A stretch of 64,000 nt of DNA from Tiliqua scincoides (lineage: Eukaryota > Chordata > Lepidosauria > Squamata > Scincidae): assembly GCF_035046505.1 (NCBI RefSeq), contig NC_089830.1, positions 15,862,315 to 15,926,314 on the forward strand. The letters are read 5' to 3'. The translations under genes were made by a program, and so were the position numbers. Within the stretch, counting starts at the first letter, position 1, and each line of letters starts with the position of its first letter. This document shows positions 44,379 to 56,737 of this stretch, in pieces. The notes beneath the pieces are model-generated. The model ran no database searches and was not told where the DNA came from. It was given only the letters and a program-made list of their open reading frames with translations.

Positions 44379-44870
44379 TTTTTATTTATTTATTTTATTT
44401 TATTAATTTATACCCCGCCTTTTGCCCAATGGGCACACAAGGCGGCTTACAACTCCTTAAAAATACAACATTAAGAAACAATTTACAATAATTAAAAAAT
44501 CTAAAAACAAACAAACCCTGTGGATTTTCATATAAAAAGCAAGAACGCCAGCCAGCCTGTCAACAATTAAAAGCTTTTCGAAAGAAAAAGGTCTTCAGTC
44601 CATGCCGAAACGTTAGCAACGAGGGAGCAGTTCTCAGTTCTAAGGGGAGGGTATTCCACAGTTCGGGGGCCACCACAGAGAAGGCCCTCTTCCTGGCCAC
44701 CGCCCCTCTCACATCTCTTAGTGGCGGCACAGTCAAAAGGGCCCCCCCAGATCATCTAAGAGCACGGGCAGGATTGTAGGGAAGGAGGCGGTCCCTCAAA
44801 TACCCCGGACCCAAGCCGTAAAGGGATGGGCTAGCAAGGTTCCTATCCTAGTGCACTGTCGCAAGTCCTG
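44379..44870 (-). mobile_element. L2-type LINE 3' end
   Basis: (TTTA)n, then TATACCCCGCCTTTTGCCC, the ubiquitous L2/SINE 3' end in inverse orientation, followed inward by coding-like sequence (GGTATTCCACAGTTCGGGGG; TCTTCAGTCCATGCCG). The outer limit is approximate. Confidence 0.75.
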
Positions 44871-45135
44871 GTGTAAGGTGCAGCAATACATCTAGGGCAC
44901 GGCTCCAGCAGAGTAGCTTAGGGCAGTGCAACTGCAACCGAGCAAAATCTCACAGTAATCAGATATATATGGGAAGGGGGTTTCAGTGAAGGAGTGGTCA
45001 CATGTAGGATATCCAATTTCAGTAAGATGAAGAGAGGTGCCTTTTCCACCAGTGCAGCTTGAAAAATGATTTGCCTTACTGGGTTTGGAAGACACACAGA
45101 GGTGTGTTTACAACCAGAACAAAGTATGCAAATTA

Positions 45136-45331
45136 AGGGTGCAATCCTAACGTCTTATGTCAGGACTTTCCAGCACTTCCAGTCAATGGGACGTGTGCTG
45201 CATCCTGCAGTTGGGTGTCACTCATGGAGACCTCCTCAAAGTAAGGGAATGTTTGTTCCCTTACCTCAGAGCTGCACTGCCCTTAAGTCCGTGCTGGAAA
45301 GCACGGACATAAGGGGTTAGGATAGCGCCCT
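45136..45331. mobile_element. Short MITE (CAATCCTAACG / GGTTAGGATAGCGCCC ends)
   Basis: Inverted ends GGGTGCAATCCTAAC and GTTAGGATAGCGCCC. The interior GGGACGTGTGCTGCATCCTG is shared with copies near 7265, 8466 and 30690. Confidence 0.78.
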
Positions 45332-45496
45332 AAGTCAGTGTAAGACCAGGCCCAGGCACAAAGACTCCTACTGCCCTGCTGCTCCAAATATCACTTCCCC
45401 TCACCTGGCAGTTTGCCAGCCAGGCCAACCTGTAAAGGAAGAAGGGGAACAGAGCAGAAAAAGAAGTGTGCAGGAGAGGAATAGGAGAGGCTAGCC

Positions 45497-45846
45497 CAGT
45501 ATTTCTCACACTGTGGGTCAGGACCCACTAGGTGGGTCGCGAGCCAGTTTCAGGTGGGTCCCCATTCATTTCAATATTTTATTTTTAATATATTAGACTT
45601 GATGCTGCCATGGCATGTGACTGCATTTGGGGAAATGTTACAGAACTATACTTTTAACAAGCCATTAGGTTAATTCTTTTAACAATGATTGTAAATGCTA
45701 CTGACTCCTGGGTAAGTAGGCCTAGGATTGTTAAAATTTTCCTGCTTGATGACGTCACTTCTGGTCATGACATCACTTCCGGTGGGTCCTGACAGATTCT
45801 CATTCTAAAAAAGTGGGTCCTGGTGCTAAATGTGTGAGAACCACTG
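45497..45846. mobile_element. hAT-type MITE family A, complete
   Basis: The most complete family-A copy: CAGTATTTCTCACACTGTGG ... TGTGTGAGAACCACTG, flanks GGCTAGCC and GGCTACCC (7/8). 350 bp; a good reference for judging the interrupted copies. Confidence 0.88.
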
Positions 45847-46233
45847 GGCTACCCATCAGCCTCCTTTCCTCCATACTTCCTTCTCCAGTCTGTTCCTCTC
45901 CAAATCCAGGACAAGAAGCGGCAGGAGTGAGTGGAGAAGGGAGGTGAGACATGTACCTCCCCATCCACCACCTGAGGCAATCACCTCAGTTGGCTTCATG
46001 AAGGGACCTGGTCCTGTTTACACCAAGGTTGTATTACTGTTTTTCCTGTGACATAACTGAAAAAAATAATAATAAAAGCTCAGAAATCTTGACAACCTGT
46101 TGATTTCTATGGCACCAAATGTCAATGTCCCAGAATAAATCTTGCCACCCCCATAGACAGTGTGCTTCAATGGGCCACCACCTGCAGAGAGCTCTAGCAG
46201 CAGATGAAAACAACATGTGTAATTTTCCAATAC

Positions 46234-46295
46234 CTTTCTGCTGAGTCTCCTCTTTATTTCCCTCTTCTCAGCTTGCCGGTCAGCCTCATTCTTTG
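46234..46295 (-). CDS. PHACTR4: PHACTR4 exon between RPEL 2 and RPEL 3
   Basis: 62 bp: completes Pro, then KNEADRQAEKREIKRRLSRK. Identical in pattern to human PKNEADRQAEKREIKRRLTR K. A highly basic helix linking the RPEL repeats. Acceptor CTTGACAG, donor AAAG|GTATTG. Confidence 0.97.
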
Positions 46296-46379
46296 CTGTC
46301 AAGAAGTCAAGTGATATTTATGAACACAATATTGGAAGACAGACTTCTATTAACTTCTTGAGAATTAAACACACAAGAA

Positions 46380-46830
46380 CAGGGGTGCCCAAACCCCAGC
46401 CCTCGAGGCCTCTCAATGTGGCCCTCAGGGAGCCCCCCAGTCCCCAATGAGCCTCTGGCCCTCCAGAGATTTGTTGGAGCCCACACTGGCCTGATGCAAC
46501 TGCTCTCAGCATGAGGGCGACTGTTTGACCTCTCGCGTGAGCTGTGGGATGAGGGCTCCTTCCACTGCTTGTTTTTTTACGTCTGTGATGCAGTAGCGGC
46601 AGCAAAGAAAAGGTTGGCCTTGCTTTGTGCAAGGCCCTTTATAGGCCTTGAGCTATTGCAAGACCTTCATTCATTCATATAAGTTCATCTTTAATATATT
46701 CATTTATGTAAACTTATGTAAATTTATTCAAATTTTAAATGTAAATTAATTCTTCCCCCCCCCCCCCGGCCCCTGACACAGTGTCAGAGAGACAATGTGG
46801 CCCTCCTGCCAAAAACTTTGGACACCCCTG
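46380..46830. mobile_element. hAT-type MITE with perfect 8-bp duplication CACAAGAA
   Basis: CAGGGGTGCCCAAACC ... AAACTTTGGACACCCCTG, flanked by CACAAGAA at 46372-46379 and 46831-46838. Same family as 58856-59213. Confidence 0.92.
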
Positions 46831-46838
46831 CACAAGAA

Positions 46839-48430
46839 CCAGGGACAGAGAAAATTCCCAAAACACTGTCCACACAAAAGACTAATAACATGGAAGCCGT
46901 GAAGTCAGGGCACATCCAATTTAATAGGAAGTCATTCATTTCCCAGCTGATCAACCAAGTTACAGCAGATGAACAAGATTTTGCTTCTGTCGTTCATGCC
47001 TGGTCATTCCCTTGCTAGAACAAACTGCAAGACGTCCTTGAAAATGGTCCAAAAACTTTAAGCAGTGCAGTAGGAGGCAACTGGATTGCTGTCTGGAGCT
47101 AGCCAGAGGGATATTACTCTCACACTGAAATCTCCACTGGCTGCCAATTTGTTCCCTTGACCAAGCCGAAGATCCTATTTTGGGCCTTGCCTTTTCCAGT
47201 ATGAACCTCTCCTTGTTGGCTCTTTTGGGGACACTGTACTAGATGTGCTGCCTCCCCTACAAGACTACTGTCCCATACAAGTGTATCGGTGCCTGGTTAT
47301 CCTTCTCCCACCCCCACCCCCTGCTCCTGGGTTGGGCTGCAAGTTCCCAACGCAGAACCAATTACCCCCAAGTTACACTAGCAAACCCTGCCCCACTCTC
47401 CTTAGCTCCTCCCTTCTCATTTATCAGTGATCTTAAGCCTGGAAGCCTTAATGCGGTGATTTTCAATCAGTGTGCCGTGAATGGTCTGCAAGTGTGCTGC
47501 AGGAGTTTGGGAGAGAGTCATTTATCCGTTGGGCCATTGGGGAATTTGAGTCCCCCACCGGCAGTGCGCTGTGCCTTGTCAATTGTAAAAAAAAAAAAAA
47601 AAAAAACTGATGGTGTGCCTTGACAATTTTAACACCTCATCAATGTGCCATGAGATTTTCGCTGCCGAAAAATCGCTGCCTTAAACCTGTTGCTACTCAA
47701 ATCACACACCTACAACCACCAACACCCTCTGGCCCACTTGGTTTTGCACCCAGTGGCAGTCCTGGCCACTGTGGTGCCTGGGGGCACACCTTAGCCCCCT
47801 TTTAAGGCCTTCAGAGAGCCTTAAAATGTCACTTCTGGTTTTCAGCCGAAAACAGGAAGTGAAGTTTTTTAAAGGCCCTCCGGAGACCTTAGAAGGCCTT
47901 CTGAGGGCCAGGAAGGGAGGCAGCAGGCACGGGTAGCCCTTGGGGCAGTATGGCTAGAGTGGCAGCAGCATCCCCCAGCCATGCCACCGGAGGTCACATC
48001 CCCCACAGGTACGCTACTGTTTGCACCCACTCCTCTTCTTTCCCCATCTTTGGAATACTTTGTCTCAGTTAAACAAGCCTTTCGTTTGCCACCTGCAGTT
48101 CCTGGAGAAGACAAGCCAAGATGTTTCCACAACCTACAGTGGCCAAGTGGCAAGTCCTGCCCTTGGGCACACCACTCACCAGCTGCAATCTAGGGCACCT
48201 GCTGCAGCATTTAACTCACTGGGCATTTAATGAAACTTTCTACGCAAATCACAGGCAGAGTGGCAAGAATGTTGCCTAACTGGAGTAGCAAGTGAAGTAT
48301 CTGCTCTGTGTTTGGGACAGTGGCCAAGGAATGCCACGAGGTCATGTTTTGTACTGCAAAGCAATATGCCGAGAGTGCATGTTGTTTAGCAAACAGTACT
48401 GTTGGGGAACTTCACAAAGGTGTTACTTAC
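46839..48430. other. PHACTR4 intron: repeats
   Basis: MITE at about 47457-47685 (GATTTTCAATCAGTGTGCCG) with an internal A20-type run, a degenerate GC-rich repeat at 47745-48010 related to one at 63210-63450, otherwise unassigned. Confidence 0.5.
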
Positions 48431-48486
48431 GCTGAAGTATATTCCTTTGCTCCAGTTCTTCCGGCGTTGGTCTCTGACTTAGTCGC
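48431..48486 (-). CDS. PHACTR4: PHACTR4 exon: RPEL motif 2
   Basis: 56 bp: acceptor TTTTAACCAG, then R-RLSQRPTPEELEQRNILQ plus one base, donor GTAAGT. RPTPEELEQRNIL is a classic RPEL repeat and is identical to human here. Confidence 0.97.
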
Positions 48487-50484
48487 CTGGTTAAAACATT
48501 AAAAAAGGACGAAAGAATTACAAATGCATCATTTTAGGATAGACCCTCTAGCTCAGCACATTCTGACAATGGCCAGGAGAAAACTGCGATAAACTCAAAG
48601 GACAGTCTCAAAGGAGGTGCAGAAGTGGGCCTCCAGCATTTGTACTAGTACGCCTGAACTTTGCCCTTTTGGGGGCTCAAACCTTGAACAAGAGAAAAAT
48701 GTTATGCTGAAAGGAGGAATGAGGATGGGCTGACAGACAGACACTGGTGTCCAACTTACTTTACCAGCAAAGAAACAAGTAATTTCTAGGTCAGTGGGAA
48801 AGGAGAAACAGCCCTGCCACTCTGACTTCTCACATGTTTTTACTGAGTCCTGAATTTTTTTTGTAAGTTATAGATATAACTGCCTAAGGTAGGGGGTTGG
48901 ACTAGACATTAGGCCCCTCCAACTCTATGATATGTTGTCATTTTACCTGTAAGGCAAATTTTGCCCTGGCAACAGGGCAGGATCTCCCTGCAAATCTGTT
49001 TGTAATAAACTATTATACTTTGCAATAAAGTATCCACAGATTCACTTATACGTGGATCAGGTCCACAGCCCACCCTCCCTGTGCGCTCCTTCAGTGGCTT
49101 CCCTGGTGCTCCTAATGCATTATAAGGCATTGAAAACATCATTTCCGTTTTCCCTAGGAAACAGAAGTTGCTTTTTTTTTTTTTTGCCTGTAAGGTCTTT
49201 TCTACCTATAAGGCTTTTTTTGCCAGTAAGGATACGGATGTTTGTGGCCTCTGCTGGGCTCAGAGGACCCACCAGATCTCCTGTCGGAGCTCTCCTCAGC
49301 TCTGGAGGGTGGGAGGGAGGCATTCACCTGTATCTGCAGTTTCACTTAACCACAGGGAAATGGAACACAGGGGCAGGCTTATACCTCTGATTGGTTCAAA
49401 CCTAAACAGAGCCTGAAGTTTTGTTTCTTCCACAATCTTTACAACCACGCATATACTGTACATCACACTGTAATATACTGGACCCTGTGCATCCACACTA
49501 GATATTTTGCCCTTCTTGCCTCCTGTTGTTAACTATCTCAACCTCAGGAGCCAGAGGTAGGCAGGACAAAGTAGGTTCAGATATTCACTCCTGATGTTTC
49601 AGTAACTTCTTCCCTAGAAACTGCATTCCAGCAAAGGGGAAGAGTTTTACTTCTACTGAAGGATGAATGGAAGGGCGTGTCCAAATGGCTGTGATTTCAG
49701 GGAGCTGACACACAAAACAGTTTATTATTAACAGTATTTATATACTGCTTTTAAACAAAAGTTCACAAATCGGTTTACAGAGAAAAATCAAATGACTGAA
49801 GGTTCCCTGTCCCAAAAGGGCTCACAATCTAAAAGATGCAAAACACCAGCAGACAGCCACTGGAAAAGACACTGCTGGGGTGAGAAGGGCCAGTTACTCT
49901 CCCCCTGCTAAATAAAAGAGGAGCTCCCATTTGAAAAAGTGCCTCTTACCCAATAAGCAAGGGTTAAGTTTACCCTGCTTTGGACCCTAATCTCTCCCAT
50001 AACACTGACTACAACCACAGCAGGCAGTGTGGCTGCATCTCAGTTCCTGTGTTAATTGCAAAGACATTCCAAGGGGAAAAGCGCCTACATCTCTTTACCC
50101 AGCACTTATCTGATCGGTGGAACTCCTTGCTACAGGATGTGGTGATGGCATCTGGCCAAGATGCCTTTTAAAAGGGGATTGGACAGATGTGTGGAGGATG
50201 CATCCATCACAGGGTACAAGTCATGATGACTGTATGCAACCTCTGAGTTTTAGAAGTAGGCTACCTCAGGATGCAAGGGAGTGGCAACAGGGTGCAGTTA
50301 TCTTGTTTCTCTTGTGTGCCCTCTGAGGCTTTTGGTGAACCACTGAGACACAGGAAGCAGGACTAGTTTGGCCTTTGGCCCGATCTAGCCAGACTCTCCT
50401 TGTTTTGGGGGCATTTCCAATGCTTCTGAATAAATGGGAAAGTCCCCACCAGAATGAAGGCATACCTTTCTTAGCTTTTCCTAC
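48487..50484. other. PHACTR4 intron: L2-like and CR1-like fragments
   Basis: CR1 tail at about 48885-48930 (GTTGGACTAGA...CCAACTCTATGAT), L2-type 3' segment at about 49715-49965 (minus; CTGTCCCAAAAGGGCTCACA), and an older plus-strand CR1/L3-like fragment at about 50095-50400 (TGGAACTCCTTGCTACAGGA). Confidence 0.6.
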
Positions 50485-50641
50485 CTGATCAGTGTTGTCC
50501 CAATCTGTTGTCGGATTTCATTCCACTCCTCCTTGCTCTTTCGAGGAAAAGCATTCTCTCCTGTCACCTCCTGCCGGGGGGCCATATTGCCCAGCTTCAT
50601 GGCCAGAGTATCTTTCCTCTTGACTTTGTTGGCTAGAGCGG
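50485..50641 (-). CDS. PHACTR4: PHACTR4 exon: linker before RPEL 2
   Basis: 157 bp: ALANKVKRKDTLAMKLGNMA, then PRQEVTGENAFPRKSKEEWN and EIRQQIGTTLI-R. The human counterpart reads ALANKVKRKDTLAMKLNHRP...KSKEEWNEIRHQIGNTLIRR. The middle (GNMAPRQEVTGENAFPR) has diverged. Acceptor TCTTCCAAG, donor CAG|GTAGGA. Confidence 0.96.
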
Positions 50642-51316
50642 CTTGGAAGAAAAAGAGAGGCCATCATCAATTGAGAAAGGCCTGTTGCTTCTTATTCAGT
50701 TGGTCCCATACCTTTAGGTCACACTACCACTTACAGCACAGTATACAAAGTAGGTGAATGTACCACTGTGGCAAAAGAGCATCCCTCTCCAGTGCAAAAC
50801 ATGCACTCAGAGAGAGGTCCATCTGAAAAAATATACACTGGATATATTTGGGGAATATAGGTGGGGGAAAATAATAATATAATATAGGTGGGGAAAAGAA
50901 ATACAGGTGTCCCCCAGTAACTGCAAGGGATAAGTACCACTGCTTCTGTGGATACCAGAAACTGTGGATAGCAGTGAACACTATTCAAATCTCATGACTC
51001 ACCTCTTCATTTGCAAAGTTTTGCAAAATGTAGCTTTTGCACTTTGCTTGCTACAGAGCGCTCAGAAAATAAGACACTCTGAACACTAGACTTAAAGCTG
51101 GTAGACTAACACTACAGGAGGTGACAGAGAAACCACTAACAGGAAGTGGATCTAGAGTTCTCTTGTCTGGTTCCTCTACTGTCCCCATTCCAATAGGGAA
51201 GAATTTGTGAACTGAGGGTAAGAGAAACTGCAGGTTCTTCCTCTGCTCTTATGCCCTCCTTGCCAACTCATTGAGATTCTGAATCTCAACAGGTGGAATT
51301 CTGACCCAAGCCTTAC
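50642..51316. other. PHACTR4 intron, no gene
   Basis: Contains an unassigned AT-rich tract and a Tigger-like short fragment near 50907 (TGTCCCCCAGTAACTGCAAG). Confidence 0.45.
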
Positions 51317-51531
51317 TGTTGTGACTTTCATCTTCATCCTCATCTTCCTCTTCCTTGTACAAAACTGGTCCCTCGGAGTCTGAATCACTTGGCCCTTCCT
51401 CTTCATCATGCACAGTCTGAAGCATTAGCCTGGGAATAACCGTAACTGCTGGGCTATCTCCAATATAAACGTGGGAACTGGAATGGTGCACCTCCTCCTG
51501 GTCTTCCTCTTCTTGGCTGTCATCGTCTGGA
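51317..51531 (-). CDS. PHACTR4: PHACTR4 exon: acidic block
   Basis: 215 bp: V-PDDDSQEEEDQEEVHHSSS..., then EEEGPSDSDSEGPVLYKEEE DEDEDESHN. Matches human PDDEEEEEQ...SDSDSEGPIQYRDEEDEDES. Low complexity and acidic, probably disordered. Acceptor TTTTCGTTAG; donor AACA|GTAAGG. Confidence 0.96.
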
Positions 51532-53912
51532 CTAACGAAAAGGCACACAATTATTTCTCTCTCTTTTAAACACTCTACATCAAAGTTCCTCACACTGTGG
51601 ATAGTGACTCACTTGATGGGTCACAACCTGATATGGTGAGACCTGGTTTGGGCCCTCCCACCCACACTTGCATTTGGCTGCCTGCAATTTGGAGCCCTCC
51701 TGACACAATTGGAGGACTCACTGGGCCTCCACAGGCCTGCAGAAGCAGCTGGAAAGTCACTACCAGTGAAAGTGACTTCTAGTCGCTTCCAGAGACCTGT
51801 GGAAATGGTGCCGGAGAAGGTGGTGGGTTGTGGTACCCTCCACCATAGAACACTGGGTCGTCGTTGGGCAAAGTTTGAGAACCCCCTGCGCTAGATTAAC
51901 TGTCCATTTATAGAGCTTGCAGAGGAATAAACACATGCGCAATGTACAGTCAGTTCTCATTATCTACTAGGGTTAGGTTCCTGGAAAACCTAATGGGTAC
52001 TGAATTAGCAGATACTGAATCATTGGGGTTAGGTTCGAGGGGTTAGGTTCTTCGCTATACACTCTATGAATGTTATTGACCTGAATGTTACTTTGAAATC
52101 TATGGGGATGGGTGACATTGAGGGCTCATCAACACCTCTAACATCTGATGTTTTCTCCTCCGTGCTGGCTATCCCCTGACTTGCTGGCCCAACAATAAGG
52201 CCTCAGTGTTCAGCAGTATGGAAGGGTTTGCTTCACCCGTCCTCCTCCATTTGTCTCTTGGTTCCTTCCCGGGGTTTACCCCAGCCACACTATTCACAGA
52301 TAATGAGAACACATTATCTCACGAATAATGAAAGGTAGGTGGCAATTCTGCCCTTGGCGGATAAGTGAATTTGTGGATAACGAGTTTATGTATGAAGAGA
52401 GCTGACTGTACCAACTGAAACAAGGCCAGGCAAGTGAAACCAGCATACCTTAAAACTAGCATTCCCATGACTGTGAACATGGAAGAATGATGGGCGGTCA
52501 AGGTCAGGTTTTTAAGCTTCCTCTCTTGGCATCGGCACACTCACACAAACCATCTATCTCCTTCCATCACAGAGGTCTTGCTTATGGTGAGGGGACCATC
52601 CACAGCTGATGGCAAAGTGGGCTGACTATTTATATTTTATAAAGATCTGCTCGTGCCAAGTGATTCAGTTATTTCACAGGCAGTGCTATCAAGCAATTAA
52701 CAGCCCTCCATTCACCCTCAGCGAAGGTTTCTCTCTCTTTTTAAGTGAAGTCCATTGTTGTGAGCAGCTTGCATTGGCAGGGGGTTGGATTCAATAACCT
52801 TGCAGGTCTCTTCCAACTCTATAATTCATCACCAGGGCTGTACATACTCCACCATCATTATCAGGCAAGCACATAAACCAATACTGTAAAAACCATAACC
52901 AATACTGTAACCAATGTTGTAAGCCAATTTCAGGTTATATGCTTGCAAGTGCAGACCATGCCTGGTGAATTCTAGGAAGCAGAAGGAATTGTGGGGATGG
53001 AGGGGAGAAGAGTGGGAGAAAGCTATCTGGTTCTTGCAAGCCAGACTCCATTCCCTTCATAGCTATTTGCTCTCCTCTGCCACTAATTAGTCGAAGCAGA
53101 GTTAAGATTTGCAAATATGAAAATGGACCGCAGCATACTTTCTTCAGATTCCAAGGCTTAGTTTCTGAGGACCATACAGGTGGTTTTTGTTTTTTTAAAT
53201 AAAGGCACACACCTGCCTTTGGGCAGCTTAATACCAGCTGTGCATGGCTCATAAGCAAGCTCTAGTCTAGAAACTATCCCAAGCAAGGATATTCCTCCCA
53301 CTTCCTCCCACTCTTGATGATCCCCAAATCTAGTGTCCCTGTTGTTATAGCTACGGCAAGAAAACTAAAAGCAAGGTACGCTCAACAATCACACTTCTCC
53401 CTCTTCCTAGATAGATACTGATTCTTTTAAACTCCAGGAATTACCACATTAGAACACAGGTCATATCCTATGTTCCCCCAAGGCAGTGGTTCCCAAACTG
53501 CGAGCTGTGGATCCGGAGAGCAGTGGAAACCTCATGAAAACCCTACCGCCCTATGCAATATAAAGGATTGCAGCCCTAATGGAGAGATGCAGCCCAGTAG
53601 GTCAAGGAAGCCACCAGTCGAAAAAAGTTTGAGAACCACTGCGGGGGAGGGGGGTTCCATGTAGGTGTGCATACCCCTTTCACAACTGTGCAATGACACA
53701 CAAGTTGCACCACCTCAGGATGTTTAGTGACGATGACATCACCAACTTCCAGGTTGCCAAACTCCACACTGTGCAGAGCTCCTTAGCTGTAGAAATCATG
53801 TTTTATAATTTCTTGAGAGAACAGCACTAAGCTGGTGTCCATGACTTCGCTTTCAATACTTGGATGCTCCAGTAGGAGAGAGGGGTACAAAAGCAATTCC
53901 AGCGTGACTCAC
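51532..53912. other. PHACTR4 intron: MITEs
   Basis: Includes a MITE-like segment at about 51585-51890 (CCTCACACTGTGGATAGTG...), the Tigger-like element at 51947-52408, a CR1 tail at about 52775-52830, and a MITE at 53483-53642 (CAGTGGTTCCCAAACTGCG ... GTTTGAGAACCACTGC). Confidence 0.6.
51947..52408. mobile_element. Tigger/pogo-type MITE, TA target duplication
   Basis: Ends CAGTCAGTTCTCATTATC and TATGAAGAGAGCTGACTG, flanked by TA on both sides (51945-51946, 52409-52410). TA duplication and CAGTCAG-type ends are typical of pogo-like Tc1/mariner elements. 462 bp, no transposase. Confidence 0.82.
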
Positions 53913-54486
53913 ACTTTCAGACGCTCAATGGTAACTGGCAGTGATCGCGTCCGGCCCCCAGTGTCGTTATCTTCGTAGGAACCTTCATTCTCAAAGAGCA
54001 GGGAGTGAGCCCTGTGTGACCCTTCGGCAGGTGGGGTTGATGGCAAGGGGCTTGTCAGAGCCTGCTGGATGCGGATGTGCAGCGGGAGCTGGGGCAGTCG
54101 AGAAGGCACGCGAGGCTCCCCGAATGTATGCTCAGCCATCCTCTTGGCCACATCTGGCAGCAAGAACCCATCTTGTGGGGTCTCCAGCCATAGTTCTCCA
54201 GAAAAGAATGGTTCTCCCCCATGGGTGGAAGGAGGTAGCGGAACACGTGGGGGCTCCAGAGGAACGTGAGAGGACAGAGGGGGAGAAGGAGAGCACGGTG
54301 GTATCATATGCACTGGTATCGAAGATGGGCGATGAGATGACGGCGTGAACTTGTCGCTGGGTGACTTGGGGGAAGCAGCCGACTCAAGAGATGAGGACAC
54401 GTTCAGTGGGACGCCTCTTTTGGGGGGCAAAGGTGGAGAAGGCTTCGACAAAGTCATGCCGCTACTGAAAGCTTGCGACAATTCAG
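53913..54486 (-). CDS. PHACTR4: PHACTR4 large proline-rich exon
   Basis: 574 bp, 190 full codons. It opens A-ELSQAFSSGMTLSKPSPPLP PKRGVP, passes through Pro/Ser-rich text (SPPLSSHVPLEPPRVPLPP), then the conserved block FGEPRVPSRLPQLPL / HIRIQQALTSPLP / GSHRAHSLLFE and TRSLPVTIERLK. The donor is taken as LK-GT|GTGAGT because the next exon then completes Val (V-PDDD as in human). Human has an additional stretch before FGEPHIPSRLP that is shorter or different here. Confidence 0.96.
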
Positions 54487-54769
54487 CTGGAAGAAAAGAG
54501 AGATTCCCATTAGATCTGCTTAGTTTTCCTTGCAATGGAAAAGGTAACTACCCAGCTGAGCAAATTCTGGAACGACGGCTAAGCCAGACACTGATCAATG
54601 GAAAGCAATTTGCCAGCTGCCTTTCAGTTACATATTCCAGCAGGAATTTGTACAGCAGAGAGCCACTGCAGTCCTGTGAATACAGACCAAGGTTCAACTC
54701 CTAAGACAGCACACACTTTCAGCTTCAGCCTGTCTTAGCCAGACACTGTCAGAAAGCCAGTGGCCAGCA

Positions 54770-54977
54770 GTGTCACTAGGGTTTCTGCCACCTGGTGTGG
54801 GTAGTCAGCACGTCACCCCCTTGATGGACCTCCCCCCATGTAGTGGGTGGAGCAACACTCTAGGTAGTGGGCACGTTGATGCACCATTGCTGCCTTATTG
54901 GTTTTTTGGCTATAACTTTTGAGAGAGACATTTCAACGCGGTTTGTTTCATTGCATTCCTCATGAAATTATGCATTG

Positions 54978-55071
<94 letters not shown>

Positions 55072-55193
55072 ATATGATGGTATTATTAAAAAAACAAATA
55101 TGTAAAAAGTTCCGGCCAGTAGTGGCGTCACCCCCCCCCCCGTGCATGTCACCCGGTGCAGCCCGCAACCCCTGCACCCCCTAGTGACACCAC
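54770..55193. mobile_element. MITE (GTGTCACTAGGG ends) containing a (TA)n expansion
   Basis: Left AGTGTCACTAGGGTTT and right CCCCCTAGTGACACCACC are inverted ends. The body has GTCACCCC and GCATTGCATTCCTCATGAAA-type sequence, interrupted by the (TA)n at 54980-55074. Lies in the PHACTR4 intron. Confidence 0.75.
54980..55074. repeat. (TA)n microsatellite, about 95 bp
   Basis: Nearly uninterrupted TA dinucleotides with two AA phase slips. Any apparent Tyr-Ile protein here is an artefact of the repeat. Confidence 0.99.
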
Positions 55194-56737
55194 CACCAGT
55201 GACATACATAAAAAGGAAGTACGTTTGAGACTGCATTCATAGGCCACGCTGGATTTCTGCATACTCGCCCACAGGAGGAGTAGCTGAAAATACAATAGCC
55301 AAAAGGCAACAAAAGGGTCCCAGAGTATTCATATGACAAACATAGAAACTGCGCAAGAATTTGCCCCCAGCCATTCCTTTCTTCCTGCCTCTCTCAGGAA
55401 CATTTCTGCAAAGTGCACCTTCATGCAGATTGCTGGAAACTCTGCCAGCATCTTATTCTTCCAATCAGTGAGAATAATGAGGCGTGTGGGTGTGAAAGAT
55501 TTGCTTTGGAGAACCACACAATCTGCACTTGAGCAGGCACTGTGGGCAAGTCTTGAATACAAACAGGAAGGGGTTTTGTAAAAAAGTATAAATCAAAAAT
55601 ATGCCATTTAAATAGAGGATGACAACTTATCCAACTAGCTTGTGCAGGTGGTGAGAATGAGCAGGGTTTCCAGTTGCACATCCCAAAGAATGTTCCTCAT
55701 CCCACAGATGGTAACCAACAGAACTACGGCAGCGGTTCCCAAACCCTCCAGGAGTTTGGGACCCACAGTAAGTCTTTGCGGGAGAGGGGGGAATGCAGGG
55801 ATGCTACCCCCAGGATCGTGCCACTTCCGGGGCAACAGGGGCTTTGTTTCACTCACCACCACCTGCACCAGAATCCTGGGGGTGCAGGGAGCCTGCAAAA
55901 GCCTCCAAAGGACTCCCCAAACCTTGAAAAAATCTAAAAATAAAGATCGTGACCCAATTCTGGTTTTCGATCACGAAACCAGAAGTGGGTCACAAATTCC
56001 ATTTTTAGATTTTCTGAGGCTTGGGGAGCCCTGTGGAGGCTTCCATGGCCTCCCCACATTCTCTGGGAGGCTGCTGGCGGTGATGAGTAAAATGAAGCCC
56101 CTGGCAGAGGTGCGATCCTAGGGATTGTGATGCTGCATTCTGCCCTCCCTATCCCTTAAAGGAACAAAGGCAGAGCCCCTCAGGCTGGAGTGCTGCAACA
56201 ACCCAGTTTGAGAAAGTCTGGTCTACGGTTACAGCCACACAGTTGCCCCGTCATGCAGTTGGTCCTGCAGCTGCTGAGATATAATTCCCTTAATTCATTC
56301 CGCCAACACTCACATTTTTAATGAGCAGAAAGGATTCTGGACCTTGAATTAGCATTTTGTCATTAGGAGAGCTTGGTTTTCCATCTGTGGTTAGACTTCC
56401 CAGCATACTGAGATGTATACCCAGTTTCTGCAGATGGGAAGGTGTTGTCCCCGTGGCGGCCCGAACAGGTTTTAGGGGAAGCATCAGCTAATGACACTCC
56501 CAAACCTCTTTGCTTTTGTATATGCATTCACTATAGAGTTATGTACATGCCTACTACACTGTCCGCAACATCGGTGCAGATAATCTCCATGCTAACCTGG
56601 AGGGCTGGGCTGCCTCCCTACTTATGGTGTTGATGGACGGCACAAGCAGCCAGTAAAACAGCTCCCCGCTTTGCCGTTGCAAGGCTTTTGCTTCCTCTAA
56701 TGTTCTTCCCCCAATGGCCTCGCCAACGTAATGCGTT

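Noticed and set aside
54980-55177. Long Tyr-Ile protein on the minus strand
   Set aside because: It is only the translation of the (TA)n microsatellite.
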